Below, piece by piece: positions 16,587 through 25,491 of a stretch of DNA of 64,000 bases. The position numbers and the translations under genes were made by a program. Origin of the DNA: Paracoccaceae bacterium (GTDB lineage Bacteria; Pseudomonadota; Alphaproteobacteria; Rhodobacterales; Rhodobacteraceae); the NCBI GenBank assembly GCA_028284605.1, contig JANQRL010000011.1, positions 85,557-149,556 of the forward strand, in the 5' to 3' direction. The notes beneath the pieces are model-generated. The model worked only from the letters and a program-made list of their open reading frames with translations. It ran no database searches and was not told where the DNA came from. Numbering within the stretch: the first letter of the stretch is position 1; each line of letters begins with the position of its first letter.

Positions 16587-17927
16587 ATGGCATTGACGCT
16601 CGGACAGAAGGCCGGCTGGGGCCTCGCCGATATGGGCATCAATGTCTTCGTCGTGGTCAAGCAACTGCTGGTCTTCGCCTATCTGACGACCTATCTCGGC
16701 GTGCCCGCCGGGGTGGCGGGCTGGGTGACGTTCGCGGTGCTCGCCTTCGATGTGATCACGGACCCGCTGGTCGGTTATCTGAGCGACCGGACCCGAAGCC
16801 GGTTCGGCCGCCGCGCGCCCTGGATCGCCATCGGCGCCCTGGTTCTGGCGGGCGGTATCGTCGGCATGTTCGCCGTGCCGGAAGGGATGAGCTGGCAGGC
16901 CAACATGCTCTGGGTCGTCGCCTTTTTTGGCGTCGCGACCATCGGCTTCACCTTCGTGACAATCCCCTACGGCGCCATGGCCGGCGAGATGACACAGGAC
17001 CATCGCGAGCGCTCCGTGATGACGGCGTTCCGGATGACCTTCGCCTCCCTCGGCCTGCTGATGGCCGGGGCGGTGGTGCCTGCCATGGCCGGGGACACGC
17101 GCGAGGGTTATTTCACCGCCGTCCTCATGGTCTCGCCCGTGATTGTGATCACGATTTGGGGGATGCTCTTCGCCACACGGCGCGCGCCACGGATCGAAGC
17201 GGCGGCCAACGGCGATTTCCGCGCCATCCTCGGCCTTGTCATGGGCAACCGGCCCTTCGCCATTCTGGTGATCCTCTACGGGCTCCTGACGCTGGCCGTG
17301 GCGCTGATCGCGGCGGGGCTGCAACTGGCCGCGCTCTACCTGATGTCCGATGGCGGCGGGCCGTTTTCCGGTCTGATCGGCGCGCTGGGGATGTTCTCCA
17401 CGCTCTTCGCGATGTTCATCATCGGCTCGGTGCTCAGCCAGTATGTCTGGGTGAAGGCCAGCGCCGCCCTGGGCAAGCTCTGGGCCCTGGTCCTCGGGAT
17501 CGCGCTCTACATCGCGGTCCTGAGCGCCGTCTGGGCCCAGCTTCCGGCCACGAATGTGACCCTGATCGCCGCGCTCTTCCTGTGTGCGGGCTTCACCAAC
17601 GGCGCCTATCAGCAGATTCCCTGGGCGATGTATCCCGACCTCATGGACATCACACGGGACGAGAGCGGGGAGGCGATCGAGGGCGCCTTCTCCGCAATCT
17701 GGCTCTTCGGCCAGAAGGTGGCGAATGCGTTGGCGCCGCTGATCCTCGGCCTGATCCTCTCCGGCGCCGGCTGGCAGGAGAGCACGGAGGGCGTGATCCC
17801 GCAGACACCGGAGGCCCTGAATGCTCTGCAATCGGCCCTGACGCTGGTGCCGTCCGCGATCTTCGCCCTGGGCATTCTCGGCCTCGTCCTGCTCTACCGC
17901 CCCGTCGCGGCGCAGGCCCATGCGTGA
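16587..17927 (+). CDS. GPH-family (MelB-like) sugar:cation symporter
   Basis: 446 residues, 12 predicted membrane segments. GPH markers are present: G-W-G-L-A-D-M-G near the N-terminus, D-V-I-T-D-P-L-V-G-Y-L-S-D-R-T-R-S-R-F-G-R-R in the first loop, and I-P-Y-G-A-M-A-G-E-M-T in the middle. It probably imports a glycoside or related solute with Na+ or H+. Its stop overlaps the following alpha/beta hydrolase by 8 bases, suggesting the hydrolase acts on the imported compound. The solute cannot be inferred. Confidence 0.9.
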   Translation: MALTLGQKAGWGLADMGINVFVVVKQLLVFAYLTTYLGVPAGVAGWVTFAVLAFDVITDPLVGYLSDRTRSRFGRRAPWIAIGALVLAGGIVGMFAVPEGMSWQANMLWVVAFFGVATIGFTFVTIPYGAMAGEMTQDHRERSVMTAFRMTFASLGLLMAGAVVPAMAGDTREGYFTAVLMVSPVIVITIWGMLFATRRAPRIEAAANGDFRAILGLVMGNRPFAILVILYGLLTLAVALIAAGLQLAALYLMSDGGGPFSGLIGALGMFSTLFAMFIIGSVLSQYVWVKASAALGKLWALVLGIALYIAVLSAVWAQLPATNVTLIAALFLCAGFTNGAYQQIPWAMYPDLMDITRDESGEAIEGAFSAIWLFGQKVANALAPLILGLILSGAGWQESTEGVIPQTPEALNALQSALTLVPSAIFALGILGLVLLYRPVAAQAHA

Positions 17928-18795
17928 CCTGCCCGATCTCGCCGGCCTCGACGCCTGGCTCGCGGCGAAGGAGGCAGCGGTGCCGGGGCTCAGGCCGAAC
18001 TGCGAGAAGCGGGTTATCTGGGCGCGCGAGCCCGGTGCGCGCACCGGAACCGCCCTTGTCTTCATGCACGGCTTCTCGGCCACGCCGGAGGAGATCCGGC
18101 CCGTTCCGGACCGGGTCGCCGCGGCGCTGGGCGCGAACCTCCATTTCACCCGCTTCACCGGGCATGGGCAGGACGGGCCCGCTCTGGCTACGGCAACCCT
18201 CGGCGCCTGGCGCGCCGATGTCGCCGAGGCCCTGGCCATCGGCCATGCCCTGGGCGAGCGGGTCCTCGTCATGGGCTGCTCCACCGGCTGCACGCTCGCA
18301 ACCCTCGCGGCGGTGGAGGGGGCGGAGATCGCCGGTCTGATCCATGTCTCACCGAACTACCGCCTCGCCTCGCCGCTCGCGCAATTCGTGCTCGACGCGC
18401 CCGGCGCTTGGGTCTGGGGGCCCTGGATCGCGGGGCGGGAGCGCAGTTTCGAGGTCATCTCCGACGCGCACGAAGCCTACTGGACCACCCGCTACCCGAC
18501 CGTGGCCGCGTTCCCGATGGGCGCGGCGATGCGGGCCGCGCGCGGCGCCGACCTTTCCAAGGTCACGATCCCCGCGCTCTTCGTGTTCTCGCCCAAGGAC
18601 CAGGTGGTCAGCCCGGCCGCGATGCGGACCGTGATGGCGCGCTGGGGCGGGCCGGTGGAGGCCCATGAAGTCGCCTGCGGGCCCGAGGACGACGCGATGT
18701 GCCACCTGATCGCCGGCGACATCTTCTCGCCCGGACAGACCGAGGGCATCGTGGCGGTCATGACCCGTTGGGCACGGGGGATCCTCGCCGCCTGA
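17920..18795 (+). CDS. Alpha/beta hydrolase coupled to the GPH symporter
   Basis: 291 residues. Oxyanion segment V-F-M-H-G-F-S-A-T-P-E-E, nucleophile elbow G-C-S-T-G-C-T (serine in the G-x-S-x-G pattern), then V-F-S-P-K-D-Q-V-V-S with the catalytic Asp and a late His (D-A-M-C-H-L-I). The start codon lies inside the end of the symporter gene, so the pair is translated together. It resembles carboxylesterase/lipase-type small hydrolases, and the substrate is unknown. Confidence 0.85.
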   Translation: MRDLPDLAGLDAWLAAKEAAVPGLRPNCEKRVIWAREPGARTGTALVFMHGFSATPEEIRPVPDRVAAALGANLHFTRFTGHGQDGPALATATLGAWRADVAEALAIGHALGERVLVMGCSTGCTLATLAAVEGAEIAGLIHVSPNYRLASPLAQFVLDAPGAWVWGPWIAGRERSFEVISDAHEAYWTTRYPTVAAFPMGAAMRAARGADLSKVTIPALFVFSPKDQVVSPAAMRTVMARWGGPVEAHEVACGPEDDAMCHLIAGDIFSPGQTEGIVAVMTRWARGILAA

Positions 18796-18897
18796 AAGTC
18801 CCTCGGCTCCGTAGGCATTGACCGCGCACCCGCGGAGAGGGAAGAGTGAGCCGAAGCGCCCCGAGACGGCGCGGGATGCAGTCGACGAGCAGGCCAG

Positions 18898-19611
18898 ATG
18901 AGCGCAGACCCCCTTATGCTCCTGCCCGGGCTGATGTGTGACGCGCGGGTCTTTGCGCCGCAGATCGAGGAGTTCGCCAGCCGTCTGCCGGTGATGGTCT
19001 GGCCGACGACCCAGGGCGACCGGATCGAGGAGATCGCCTCCGACATTCTGACCGGGGCGCCGCCGCGCTTTGCGCTTCTGGGCCATTCGATGGGCGGGAT
19101 CGTGGCGATGGAGGTAATCCGCCGGGCGCCGAGCCGCGTCACCCGCGCCTGCCTGATCTCAACCTCGCCCCTGGCCGAGACCCCGGAGCAGGCGGCAGCG
19201 CGGGAACCCCGCATGGTCGCCGCCCGGGCCGGACGCCTGGACGATGCGCTGCGCGAAGACGCCGCCGGCTACGGTTTCGCCCCGGGACCGGACCGGATGA
19301 CGGTGCAGGCGCGGCTTCTGGAGATGGGGCTGTCGCTTGGGGCGGACATCTATCGCCGGCAGTCGCGGGCGTTGCAACGGCGGCGGGACCAGCAGGCCAC
19401 ACTCAAGACGATCAGGGCGCCCACCATGGTGATCTGCGGTGTCCATGACCGCATCACGCCGGTCCGGCGGCACGAGTTCATGGCTGAGATGATCCCCTAT
19501 GCGCAGCTTCGGGTGATCGAGGCGGCCGGTCACCTGCCGACCCTCGAGGCGCCCGGGGCGGTCTCCGACGCGCTCCACGACTGGATGCATCAGCCGCTGG
19601 TGCTGAGGTAG
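18898..19611 (+). CDS. Alpha/beta hydrolase
   Basis: 237 residues. Begins LMLLPGLMCDARVF (oxyanion loop), with nucleophile elbow G-H-S-M-G-G, catalytic Asp in V-I-C-G-V-H-D-R-I-T-P and His in A-A-G-H-L-P-T-L-E. This is the compact hydrolase type close to meta-cleavage-product hydrolases and bacterial esterases. It is 102 bases after the previous hydrolase on the same strand and may belong to a separate transcript. A twin hairpin follows the stop. Confidence 0.85.
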   Translation: MSADPLMLLPGLMCDARVFAPQIEEFASRLPVMVWPTTQGDRIEEIASDILTGAPPRFALLGHSMGGIVAMEVIRRAPSRVTRACLISTSPLAETPEQAAAREPRMVAARAGRLDDALREDAAGYGFAPGPDRMTVQARLLEMGLSLGADIYRRQSRALQRRRDQQATLKTIRAPTMVICGVHDRITPVRRHEFMAEMIPYAQLRVIEAAGHLPTLEAPGAVSDALHDWMHQPLVLR

Positions 19612-19635
19612 GGGCGCGCCCGGCGGCGGCGCGGC

Positions 19636-19677
19636 AAAACTCTTCGAAGAGTTTTATCAGACCCTTCGAAGGGTCTG
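19636..19677. repeat. Twin-hairpin dispersed element, copy 1
   Basis: Two adjacent perfect 20-bp palindromes: one with arms AAAACTCTTC/GAAGAGTTTT (19636-19655) and one with arms CAGACCCTTC/GAAGGGTCTG (19658-19677). The element lies between the convergent hydrolase and phaZ genes, where it could end transcription from both sides. The same two-hairpin layout recurs at 48032-48075, 48769-48810 and 48878-48918. Confidence 0.75.
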
Positions 19678-19719
19678 GCCCCCACATCCTGCCGCGATCC
19701 GGCTCCGCCCGCGGGGACG

Positions 19720-20997
19720 CTATCCGGCCCTCTTCTTGCCGGAGCCCTCCACCACGCGCGGGAACGTGCCCTGGTTCGCGTCGATGAAATCGAGCACCAG
19801 GGGCCGGATGTTGTTGCGCCAGCTTCTCCCCGCGAAGATGCCGTAATGGCCCGCCCCGGGCTCCACATGCCAGGCCTTCTTTGCCTCCGGCAGGCCGGTC
19901 AGCAGGTCGAGCGCCGCGCGGCACTGGCCGGGGGCGGAGATATCGTCCTCCTCGCCCTCGACGGTCTTGACCGCAACGGTGGTGATCTTGGTGAAATCGA
20001 CATGGCGCCCGGCGACGTAGAACTCGTTCCGGGCGATCTCGCGCTGCTTGAAGATGCGCCAGACGGTCGAGAGGTAGAACTCCGCCGGCATGTCCATCAC
20101 GGCGAGGTATTCGTCGTAGAACACGTTGTGCTTGTCGTGCTCCTGCGCCTCGCCCTTCGCGACCCGCAGGATCTGGTTCTGGAACGCCTCCGTATGGGTG
20201 CTGGCGTTCATCGAGATGAAGGAGGCGAGCTGCAGGAGGCCGGGATAGACCATCCGGCCCACGCCCTCATACTTGAACCCGACCCGCTGGATCATCGTCT
20301 CTTCGAGCTGGCCCATCGTGACGGTGCGCCCGAAATCGGTAACCTCGGTATGGTTCGCCTCCGGGTCAATCGGCCCGCCGATGAGCGTCAACGAGCGGGG
20401 CTGCGCGTCCGGGTCGTCCTCGGCCAGATAGGCGGTCGCGGCGAGCGTCAGGGGCGCCGGCTGGCAGATCGCGATGACATGGGTGTCGGGGCCGAGCTCC
20501 TTCATGAACTCAACGAGGTAGAGGGTATAATCCTCCACATCGAACTTGCCCGCCGAGACCGGGATATCGCGGGCATTGTGCCAGTCGGTGACATAGACCT
20601 CGCAATCGGGCAGCAGCGACAGCACGGTCTTGCGCAGCAGCGTCGCATAATGCCCGGACATCGGCGCGACGAGGAGCACCTTGCGGGCGCGTTCGTGCCG
20701 GCCCGCGACGCGGAAATGGATCAGATCGCCGAACGGCTTCTCGATCACCTTGCGGATACCGACCACATGGTCCTTGCCGTCCTCGCAGGTGAAAGAGGGG
20801 ATGTTCCAGTCGGGCTTGGCGATCATCCGGGCGAAGCTGCGCTCGGTCACCTCGCCCCAGGCCTTCAGCAGTTCCATCGCCGGGTTCGGCCAGAACGCCA
20901 GCGCGGGGTAGGAGGCAAATGCGTGCGCCGATGCGCCCATCCACTGCATGGTGTTGCGGGTGCTTTCCATGAAGTCGTAGGTCAGCATGTAGCGCAT
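19720..20997 (-). CDS. phaZ: Intracellular polyhydroxybutyrate depolymerase
   Basis: 425 residues. Hydrolyses the cell's own PHB granules to hydroxybutyrate units. Family features: the N-terminal MRYMLTYDFMESTRN block, W-P-N-P-A-M-E-L-L-K, the catalytic-cysteine segment V-I-A-I-C-Q-P-A-P, S-L-T-L-I-G-G-P-I-D-P, N-V-F-Y-D-E-Y-L-A-V-M-D-M-P-A-E-F-Y, and the late histidine of E-P-G-A-G-H-Y-G-I-F-A-G. Length matches the PhaZ1-type depolymerases. It is divergent from phaC with about 160 bp between them, where a PhaR-like site lies, so synthesis and breakdown may share control. Confidence 0.95.
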   Translation of the reverse strand: MRYMLTYDFMESTRNTMQWMGASAHAFASYPALAFWPNPAMELLKAWGEVTERSFARMIAKPDWNIPSFTCEDGKDHVVGIRKVIEKPFGDLIHFRVAGRHERARKVLLVAPMSGHYATLLRKTVLSLLPDCEVYVTDWHNARDIPVSAGKFDVEDYTLYLVEFMKELGPDTHVIAICQPAPLTLAATAYLAEDDPDAQPRSLTLIGGPIDPEANHTEVTDFGRTVTMGQLEETMIQRVGFKYEGVGRMVYPGLLQLASFISMNASTHTEAFQNQILRVAKGEAQEHDKHNVFYDEYLAVMDMPAEFYLSTVWRIFKQREIARNEFYVAGRHVDFTKITTVAVKTVEGEEDDISAPGQCRAALDLLTGLPEAKKAWHVEPGAGHYGIFAGRSWRNNIRPLVLDFIDANQGTFPRVVEGSGKKRAG

Positions 20998-21127
20998 CGT
21001 CGTCCCCTTCGAACCGGCCCCCGGATATCCTGCACCGCTTGCGGCAGGGCGGGGTCCTTACATATCGTCGCATTGACGCAGAGTGCTCGGGCGGGCACAC
21101 GCTGCGGAGGCGGGAGGGCCTCAAATG

Positions 21128-21138
21128 CTGCAGGTGCA
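21128..21138. promoter_or_regulatory. PhaR-like site between phaZ and phaC
   Basis: CTGC-AGGT-GCAA matches the CTGC-N(3-4)-GCAG consensus reported for PhaR of Paracoccus except for the last base. It lies 22-32 bases ahead of the phaC ATG. It is weaker than the two sites ahead of phaP. Binding is inference. Confidence 0.45.
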
Positions 21139-21159
21139 AAATAGGCGGGGCGGCGACAC

Positions 21160-22974
21160 ATGACAATCAAAAAGTCCGAGACAAAGCCCGGAAAGAGTGA
21201 CGCAGTGGCCGAGCCCCTCGCTGAGCTTGAGGAAAATATTGAGCGGATCGAGGAGCTTAGCCAGCGCCTCGCCAGCGCCTTCTCGCACAAGCGCCCGATA
21301 CCGCCGGCCTTGCAGGCCCCCGACCAGTCGCTCTACGCCAAGGCCGCAACGCAGTACATGACCGAGATGATGCGCAACCCCGCGAAGATCATCGAGCATC
21401 AGGTCGATTACTGGGGCAAGACGCTGAAACACTATGCCGAGGCGCAGCAGGCGCTCGCCACCGGCCGGTTCGAGGCCCCCGCAGACGAGACCCCGAAGGA
21501 CCGCCGGTTCTCCGACGCTCATTGGCAGACGCACCCGTTCTTCAACTATCTTAAGCAGCAATACCTGATGAATGCCGAGGCCGTGCAGCAGGCGGTGGAG
21601 GATATCGAGGGGCTGGAGCCCCGGGAAAAGCGGCGGCTGCGCTATTTCAGCCAGCAGATCGTCGACATGATGAGCCCGGCCAATTTCCTCGGCACCAATC
21701 CGGAGGCGCTTGCGCGGGCGGTGGAAACCGAAGGTGAGAGCCTGGTGAAGGGCCTCGAAAATCTCGTTCACGATCTGGAGGCCAATGACGGCGAGCTTGT
21801 CGTGACGCTGGCCGATCAGGACGCGTTCCAGGTCGGCGAGAACCTCGCCACAACCCCGGGCGAGGTGGTCTACCGCAACCACCTCTTCGAGCTGATCCAG
21901 TACAGCCCGGCCACCGAGAAGGTCCACGAGCGGCCGCTGCTGATCTTCCCGCCCTGGATCAACAAGTTCTACATCATGGACCTCAAGGAGCAGAACAGCC
22001 TGATCAAATGGACGGTCGATCAGGGCTTCACCGTCTTCGTGGTGTCCTGGGTGAACCCGGACCCGAGCTACCGCGATATCGGCATGTCCGATTATGTCGA
22101 GGACGGTTATCTGACCGCGATCGGCGAGGTGAAGGCGATCTGCGGCGTGAAGACGCTCAACGTCGTCGGCTACTGCATCGCCGGGACCACGCTGTCGCTG
22201 GTGCTGGCGCTGATGAAGCAGCGCGGCGACAAATCCGTGGCCTCCGCCACCTTCTTCACCACGCTCACCGATTTCTCCGATCAGGGGGAGGTGGGCGTGT
22301 TCCTCGATGACGATTTCGTCGATGCGATCGAGGATGAAATCGGCGAGGCCGGCATCCTTGACAGTTTCTACATGAGCCGGACCTTCAGTTTCCTGCGCTC
22401 CAACGACCTGATCTATGCGCCGGCGATCAAGAGCTACATGATGGGCGAGGCGCCGCCGGCCTTCGACCTGCTCTACTGGAACGGCGACGGGACCAACCTG
22501 CCGGGGAAGATGGCGGTGGAATATCTGCGCGGGCTCTGCCAGCGCGACGAGTTCGCCACCACCGGCTACGAGGTTGCAGGCGGAGTGGCGCGGATCGAAG
22601 ACGTCACCGTGCCGATCTGCGCGGTGGCCTGCGAGACCGACCATATCGCGGCCTGGAAGAGTTCCTATCGCGGCGTCCAGCAGATGGGGTCGAAGGACCG
22701 GACCTTCATCCTCTCGGAATCGGGCCATATCGCCGGGATCATCAACCCGCCCTCGAAGAAGAAATACGGCCATTGCACCCATGCCGACCTGACGCTGTCG
22801 CCCGAGGAGTGGCGGGAGGCGGCGGAAGAGCATGAGGGCTCCTGGTGGCCGCGCTGGGGGGCGTGGCTGGCCAAGAAATCCGGCAAGAAGGTCGCCGCGC
22901 GGGAGCCCGGAGATTCGTCCCATCCCCCCATCGCGCCGGCGCCGGGCACCTATGTGCGCATGGGCCACGACTAG
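21160..22974 (+). CDS. phaC: Class I polyhydroxyalkanoate synthase
   Basis: 604 residues. Polymerises (R)-3-hydroxyacyl-CoA, mostly 3-hydroxybutyryl-CoA, on granule surfaces. The lipase-like box G-Y-C-I-A-G carries the nucleophile Cys339. The Asp is in V-A-C-E-T-D-H-I-A-A-W and the His in S-E-S-G-H-I-A-G-I. The N-terminal ~100 residues (Y-M-T-E-M-M-R-N-P-A-K) and P-P-W-I-N-K-F-Y-I-M-D-L segment are PhaC hallmarks. Length is that of a class I enzyme, which works without PhaE or PhaR-subunit. Flanked by phaZ (divergent) and phaP (downstream, own promoter). Confidence 0.97.
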   Translation: MTIKKSETKPGKSDAVAEPLAELEENIERIEELSQRLASAFSHKRPIPPALQAPDQSLYAKAATQYMTEMMRNPAKIIEHQVDYWGKTLKHYAEAQQALATGRFEAPADETPKDRRFSDAHWQTHPFFNYLKQQYLMNAEAVQQAVEDIEGLEPREKRRLRYFSQQIVDMMSPANFLGTNPEALARAVETEGESLVKGLENLVHDLEANDGELVVTLADQDAFQVGENLATTPGEVVYRNHLFELIQYSPATEKVHERPLLIFPPWINKFYIMDLKEQNSLIKWTVDQGFTVFVVSWVNPDPSYRDIGMSDYVEDGYLTAIGEVKAICGVKTLNVVGYCIAGTTLSLVLALMKQRGDKSVASATFFTTLTDFSDQGEVGVFLDDDFVDAIEDEIGEAGILDSFYMSRTFSFLRSNDLIYAPAIKSYMMGEAPPAFDLLYWNGDGTNLPGKMAVEYLRGLCQRDEFATTGYEVAGGVARIEDVTVPICAVACETDHIAAWKSSYRGVQQMGSKDRTFILSESGHIAGIINPPSKKKYGHCTHADLTLSPEEWREAAEEHEGSWWPRWGAWLAKKSGKKVAAREPGDSSHPPIAPAPGTYVRMGHD

Positions 22975-23023
22975 AGGCCCGACCTAACCCGCTGGAATTG
23001 CTGCATTCGCAAAAGCGGCGATG

Positions 23024-23070
23024 CTGCAGTGCAGAAATTTCTTGCAATGCTGCGGTGCAGCATCTATATT
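23024..23070 (+). promoter_or_regulatory. phaP promoter with two PhaR operators
   Basis: TTGCAA (23042-23047) and TATATT (23065-23070) are separated by exactly 17 bp, a good sigma-70 promoter. Two perfect CTGC-N3-GCAG sites are present: 23024-23034 just upstream of the -35, and 23050-23060 inside the spacer. The second would block RNA polymerase directly when PhaR is bound. PhaR is encoded just downstream. Confidence 0.8.
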
Positions 23071-23138
23071 CCGGTGCAGATACAGAACGCCGCGGGATGG
23101 TCCCGCGACCGCAAGATCGAACCCGAAAGGACACACCA

Positions 23139-23585
23139 ATGGCCGCCAAGACCCAGGACATGACCGCGATGATGAAAGACCTCATGGGCGCCTTCCCCGT
23201 CGACACCAAAGCGATGGAAGAAGCCTTCAAGACCCAGACCACCCTGGCCGAGAAGCTCTCCGCCGTTTCCATCGACGCCGCCGGCAAGTCGACCGAGCTT
23301 TCCGCGAAGTGGATGCAGGACACGCTGTCGAAGCTCACCGAGATGTCGAAGGCGAAGGCCGATCCGGCCGACTACGCCAAGGCGATGACCGATTTCGCCT
23401 CGACCTCCGCCGAAAGCGCCGCTGAGCACATGGCCGCCTTCGCAGAGATCGCCAAGAAGGTCCAGACCGAGACCATGGAACTGATGCTCGCCGCCGGCAA
23501 GGACATCTCCGACGACGTGACCAAGGCCGCCAAGAAGGCGACCGACGAAGTGACCGCCGCCGCCAAGAAGGCCACGTCGAAGTAA
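23139..23585 (+). CDS. phaP: Phasin, PHB granule-coating protein
   Basis: 148 residues from the ATG at 23139, after GAAAGGA. Almost wholly helical and Ala/Lys-rich with no cysteine. The central part reads as an amphipathic helix (FKTQTTLAEKLSAVSIDAAGK) and the C-terminus has K-K-A-T repeats, like the DNA- and granule-binding tails of alphaproteobacterial phasins. It covers PHB granules and limits their size. It has its own strong promoter with two PhaR sites and ends at a strong terminator, so it is expressed as an abundant single-gene message. Confidence 0.92.
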   Translation: MAAKTQDMTAMMKDLMGAFPVDTKAMEEAFKTQTTLAEKLSAVSIDAAGKSTELSAKWMQDTLSKLTEMSKAKADPADYAKAMTDFASTSAESAAEHMAAFAEIAKKVQTETMELMLAAGKDISDDVTKAAKKATDEVTAAAKKATSK

Positions 23586-23644
23586 TCGGGAAAGGCTCCG
23601 AGGACCGGTCTCCTCCCTTTCGGTCCGAGGGGCATGACCTGAGA

Positions 23645-23676
23645 GGGCGAGCCGCGGGGCTCGCCCTTTTCTTTTT
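23645..23676 (+). terminator. Rho-independent terminator of phaP
   Basis: Perfect 8-bp stem GGGCGAGC (23645-23652) / GCTCGCCC (23659-23666), 6-base loop, followed by TTTTCTTTTT (23667-23676). This is the clearest intrinsic terminator in the window and separates phaP from phaR. Confidence 0.9.
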
Positions 23677-23742
23677 CGCACGGGCAGCGTAGGCTTCTCT
23701 GCACCGGCGAAGAGACCGGGATTAGCGAGCGGGGGGACCTCC

Positions 23743-24285
23743 GTGGCCGACAAAGACAAGCCTCTCCTGATCAAGCGCTACGCGAGCCGCCGTCTCTACA
23801 ACACCGAAACCAGCGATTACGTGACGCTTGAGGATATCGCCGCCTTCATCCGCGAGGGCCGCGAGGTGCAGATCGTCGATCTCAAATCCGGCGACGATCT
23901 GACCCGGCAATACCTGCTTCAGATCATAGCGGAACACGAAAGCCGCGGCGAAAGCGTGCTGCCGGTGGATGTGCTGACCGACCTGGTGCGGTCCTATACC
24001 AGCCAGTCGATGTCGGTGGTGCCGCAATTCCTCGCCATGTCCTTCGAGATGCTCCAGAACGGGCAGTCGAAGATGATGGAGAATATGGGCAAGGTGAACC
24101 CGATGGCGCAGATGCCGGGTTTCGAGGCGATGCAGGCGCAGCAGGCGGCGTTTCTCAAGGCGATGACCGGCGGCATGATGGGCGCCTCCGCGCCCGAGCG
24201 CGAGAGCGAGGAGGACGAGGATCTCGACGAGATCAAGGCCCAGCTCGCCGAGCTGCAATCGAAGCTCAGCCGGATGGGCAAGTAG
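23743..24285 (+). CDS. phaR: PhaR polyhydroxybutyrate-responsive repressor
   Basis: 180 residues from a GTG at 23743, preceded by GGGGGGA. The N-terminal DNA-binding domain has the PHB/PHA-accumulation-regulator signature IKRYASRRLYNTETSDYVTL (residues 10-29), followed by the second domain (DDLTRQYLLQIIAEHESRG). The C-terminus is Met/Gln-rich and acidic (ESEEDEDLDEIKAQLAELQSKL), suited to granule binding and coiled-coil contact. When PHB is absent PhaR represses phaP (and itself in relatives). It leaves DNA to bind nascent granules. The operator copies ahead of phaP fit its known site. Confidence 0.95.
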   Translation: MADKDKPLLIKRYASRRLYNTETSDYVTLEDIAAFIREGREVQIVDLKSGDDLTRQYLLQIIAEHESRGESVLPVDVLTDLVRSYTSQSMSVVPQFLAMSFEMLQNGQSKMMENMGKVNPMAQMPGFEAMQAQQAAFLKAMTGGMMGASAPERESEEDEDLDEIKAQLAELQSKLSRMGK

Positions 24286-24339
24286 CGCCGTCGTTACCGG
24301 GCCTCCCGGCCCGGGGCTGGCGGCGCTCGAGGGAGGCCG

Positions 24340-25302
24340 ATGGCGGCACGGTCGGGACGGATCACGCTCTGGGGGGTCGAGGTCTTCGTCGCCACCGCCG
24401 AAGAGGCGTCGATCTCCGCCGCGGCACGGCGGCTCGGAACCTCGCCGGCGACGGTCAGCCAGCAGCTCACCAATCTTGAAGGCAATATCGGGACGACGCT
24501 TCTGAACCGGTCCGAGCGGCCGGTGACGCTGACCCCGGCGGGGGAGATGTTCCTGCGCCGGGCCAATGCGATCCTGAACGAAGCGGATCAGGCCCGGGCC
24601 GAGCTGGGCCGTGCCGATCTGAGCGGGCTGACCCGGTTCCGGCTCGGCATGATCGAAGATTTCGATGCGGATGTGACCCCGGCGCTCCTGTCCGACATGG
24701 CCGAAGAGCTGAAATCCTGCCAGTTCCTCCTGGAGACCGGCGCTTCGCACCGGCTCTTCGATTTGCTGGAAACCCGGGCCCTCGATGTGATCGTGGCGGC
24801 CGATATGGAGGTGGCGGCGGAGGGGATGGAGGTGCATCCGCTCCTCGAAGAGCCCTTCGTGGTTGCCGCGCCGAAAGGGGCGCTGAAGGCGGGCGACGTG
24901 ATGCGGCAGCTTCGGCGGATGCCCTTCATCCAATACACGTCGCGGCACCATATGGGGCGGCTCGTCTCGGCGCATCTGGCGCGCCAGAACCTGGTCCTGC
25001 CGCACCGGTTCGAGCTCGACAGCTATCACGCGATCCTGGCGATGGTCGCGGGCGGGGCGGGCTGGACGATCCTGACGCCGCTCGGTTGGCTCCGCGCACA
25101 GCGGTTCCGGGAGGCGGTGGAGGTGGTGGAGCTACCCGGCGCGCCGCTGAGCCGGACGATCTCGCTCAATGCCCGCCGGGAGGTGCTGGGCGAGATGCCC
25201 GGCGAAATCGCGGGGCGTCTGCGGCCGCGTCTGCGGGAGATGATCGTGGATCCGGCCGTGGCGGTGCTGCCCTGGCTCGTGGGGCGGCTGAGGGTGCTCT
25301 GA
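24340..25302 (+). CDS. LysR-family transcriptional regulator
   Basis: 320 residues. N-terminal winged helix (FVATAEEASISAAARRLGTS, then PATVSQQLTNLEGNIGTTLLNR as recognition helix and wing), linker helix to ~residue 95, then the two-lobed effector domain (LTRFRLGMIEDFDADVTPAL onward). The target is not adjacent in the usual divergent arrangement, because the gene follows phaR on the same strand and is convergent with the DegT gene. Control over PHB or the downstream cluster is only possible by proximity. Confidence 0.88.
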   Translation: MAARSGRITLWGVEVFVATAEEASISAAARRLGTSPATVSQQLTNLEGNIGTTLLNRSERPVTLTPAGEMFLRRANAILNEADQARAELGRADLSGLTRFRLGMIEDFDADVTPALLSDMAEELKSCQFLLETGASHRLFDLLETRALDVIVAADMEVAAEGMEVHPLLEEPFVVAAPKGALKAGDVMRQLRRMPFIQYTSRHHMGRLVSAHLARQNLVLPHRFELDSYHAILAMVAGGAGWTILTPLGWLRAQRFREAVEVVELPGAPLSRTISLNARREVLGEMPGEIAGRLRPRLREMIVDPAVAVLPWLVGRLRVL

Positions 25303-25360
25303 TCCAGTTGAGCGCCTGCGGCGCGCCGTTTGTCTCGCCGGGCCCCTGCGGGCCCGTCTC

Positions 25361-25430
25361 GGGGTGGGGGCGCCGCCCCCGGCCTGCGGCCTCCCCCGGG
25401 ATATTTCCGATCCAAAGAAAGGGGGCGCCG
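25361..25430. repeat. GC-rich hairpin cluster with an A/T-rich tail
   Basis: In the 189-bp space between the convergent LysR and DegT genes, GGGGGCG (25366-25372) pairs with CGCCCCC (25374-25380) and further GGCC-type dyads follow. An A/T-rich block (GGGATATTTCC and AAAGAAAG, ~25398-25421) comes next. From memory, similar GGGATATTT...AAAGAA blocks recur between genes in Rhodobacteraceae. I see only one copy here, so its status as a repeat is unproven. Confidence 0.35.
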
Positions 25431-25491
25431 GTGGGGTGCGCAGGACCTGGCCTGTTGCCCCGGTTGGAGCCCGGTCCATCCGACGGAGGGA

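Noticed and set aside
14489..18340. Open frame of 1283 residues on the plus strand
   Set aside because: Runs out of phase through three well-supported genes (GT2, GT39, MFS); typical high-GC artefact.
21121..22968. Open frame of 615 residues opposite phaC
   Set aside because: Antisense shadow of an intact, motif-complete phaC.
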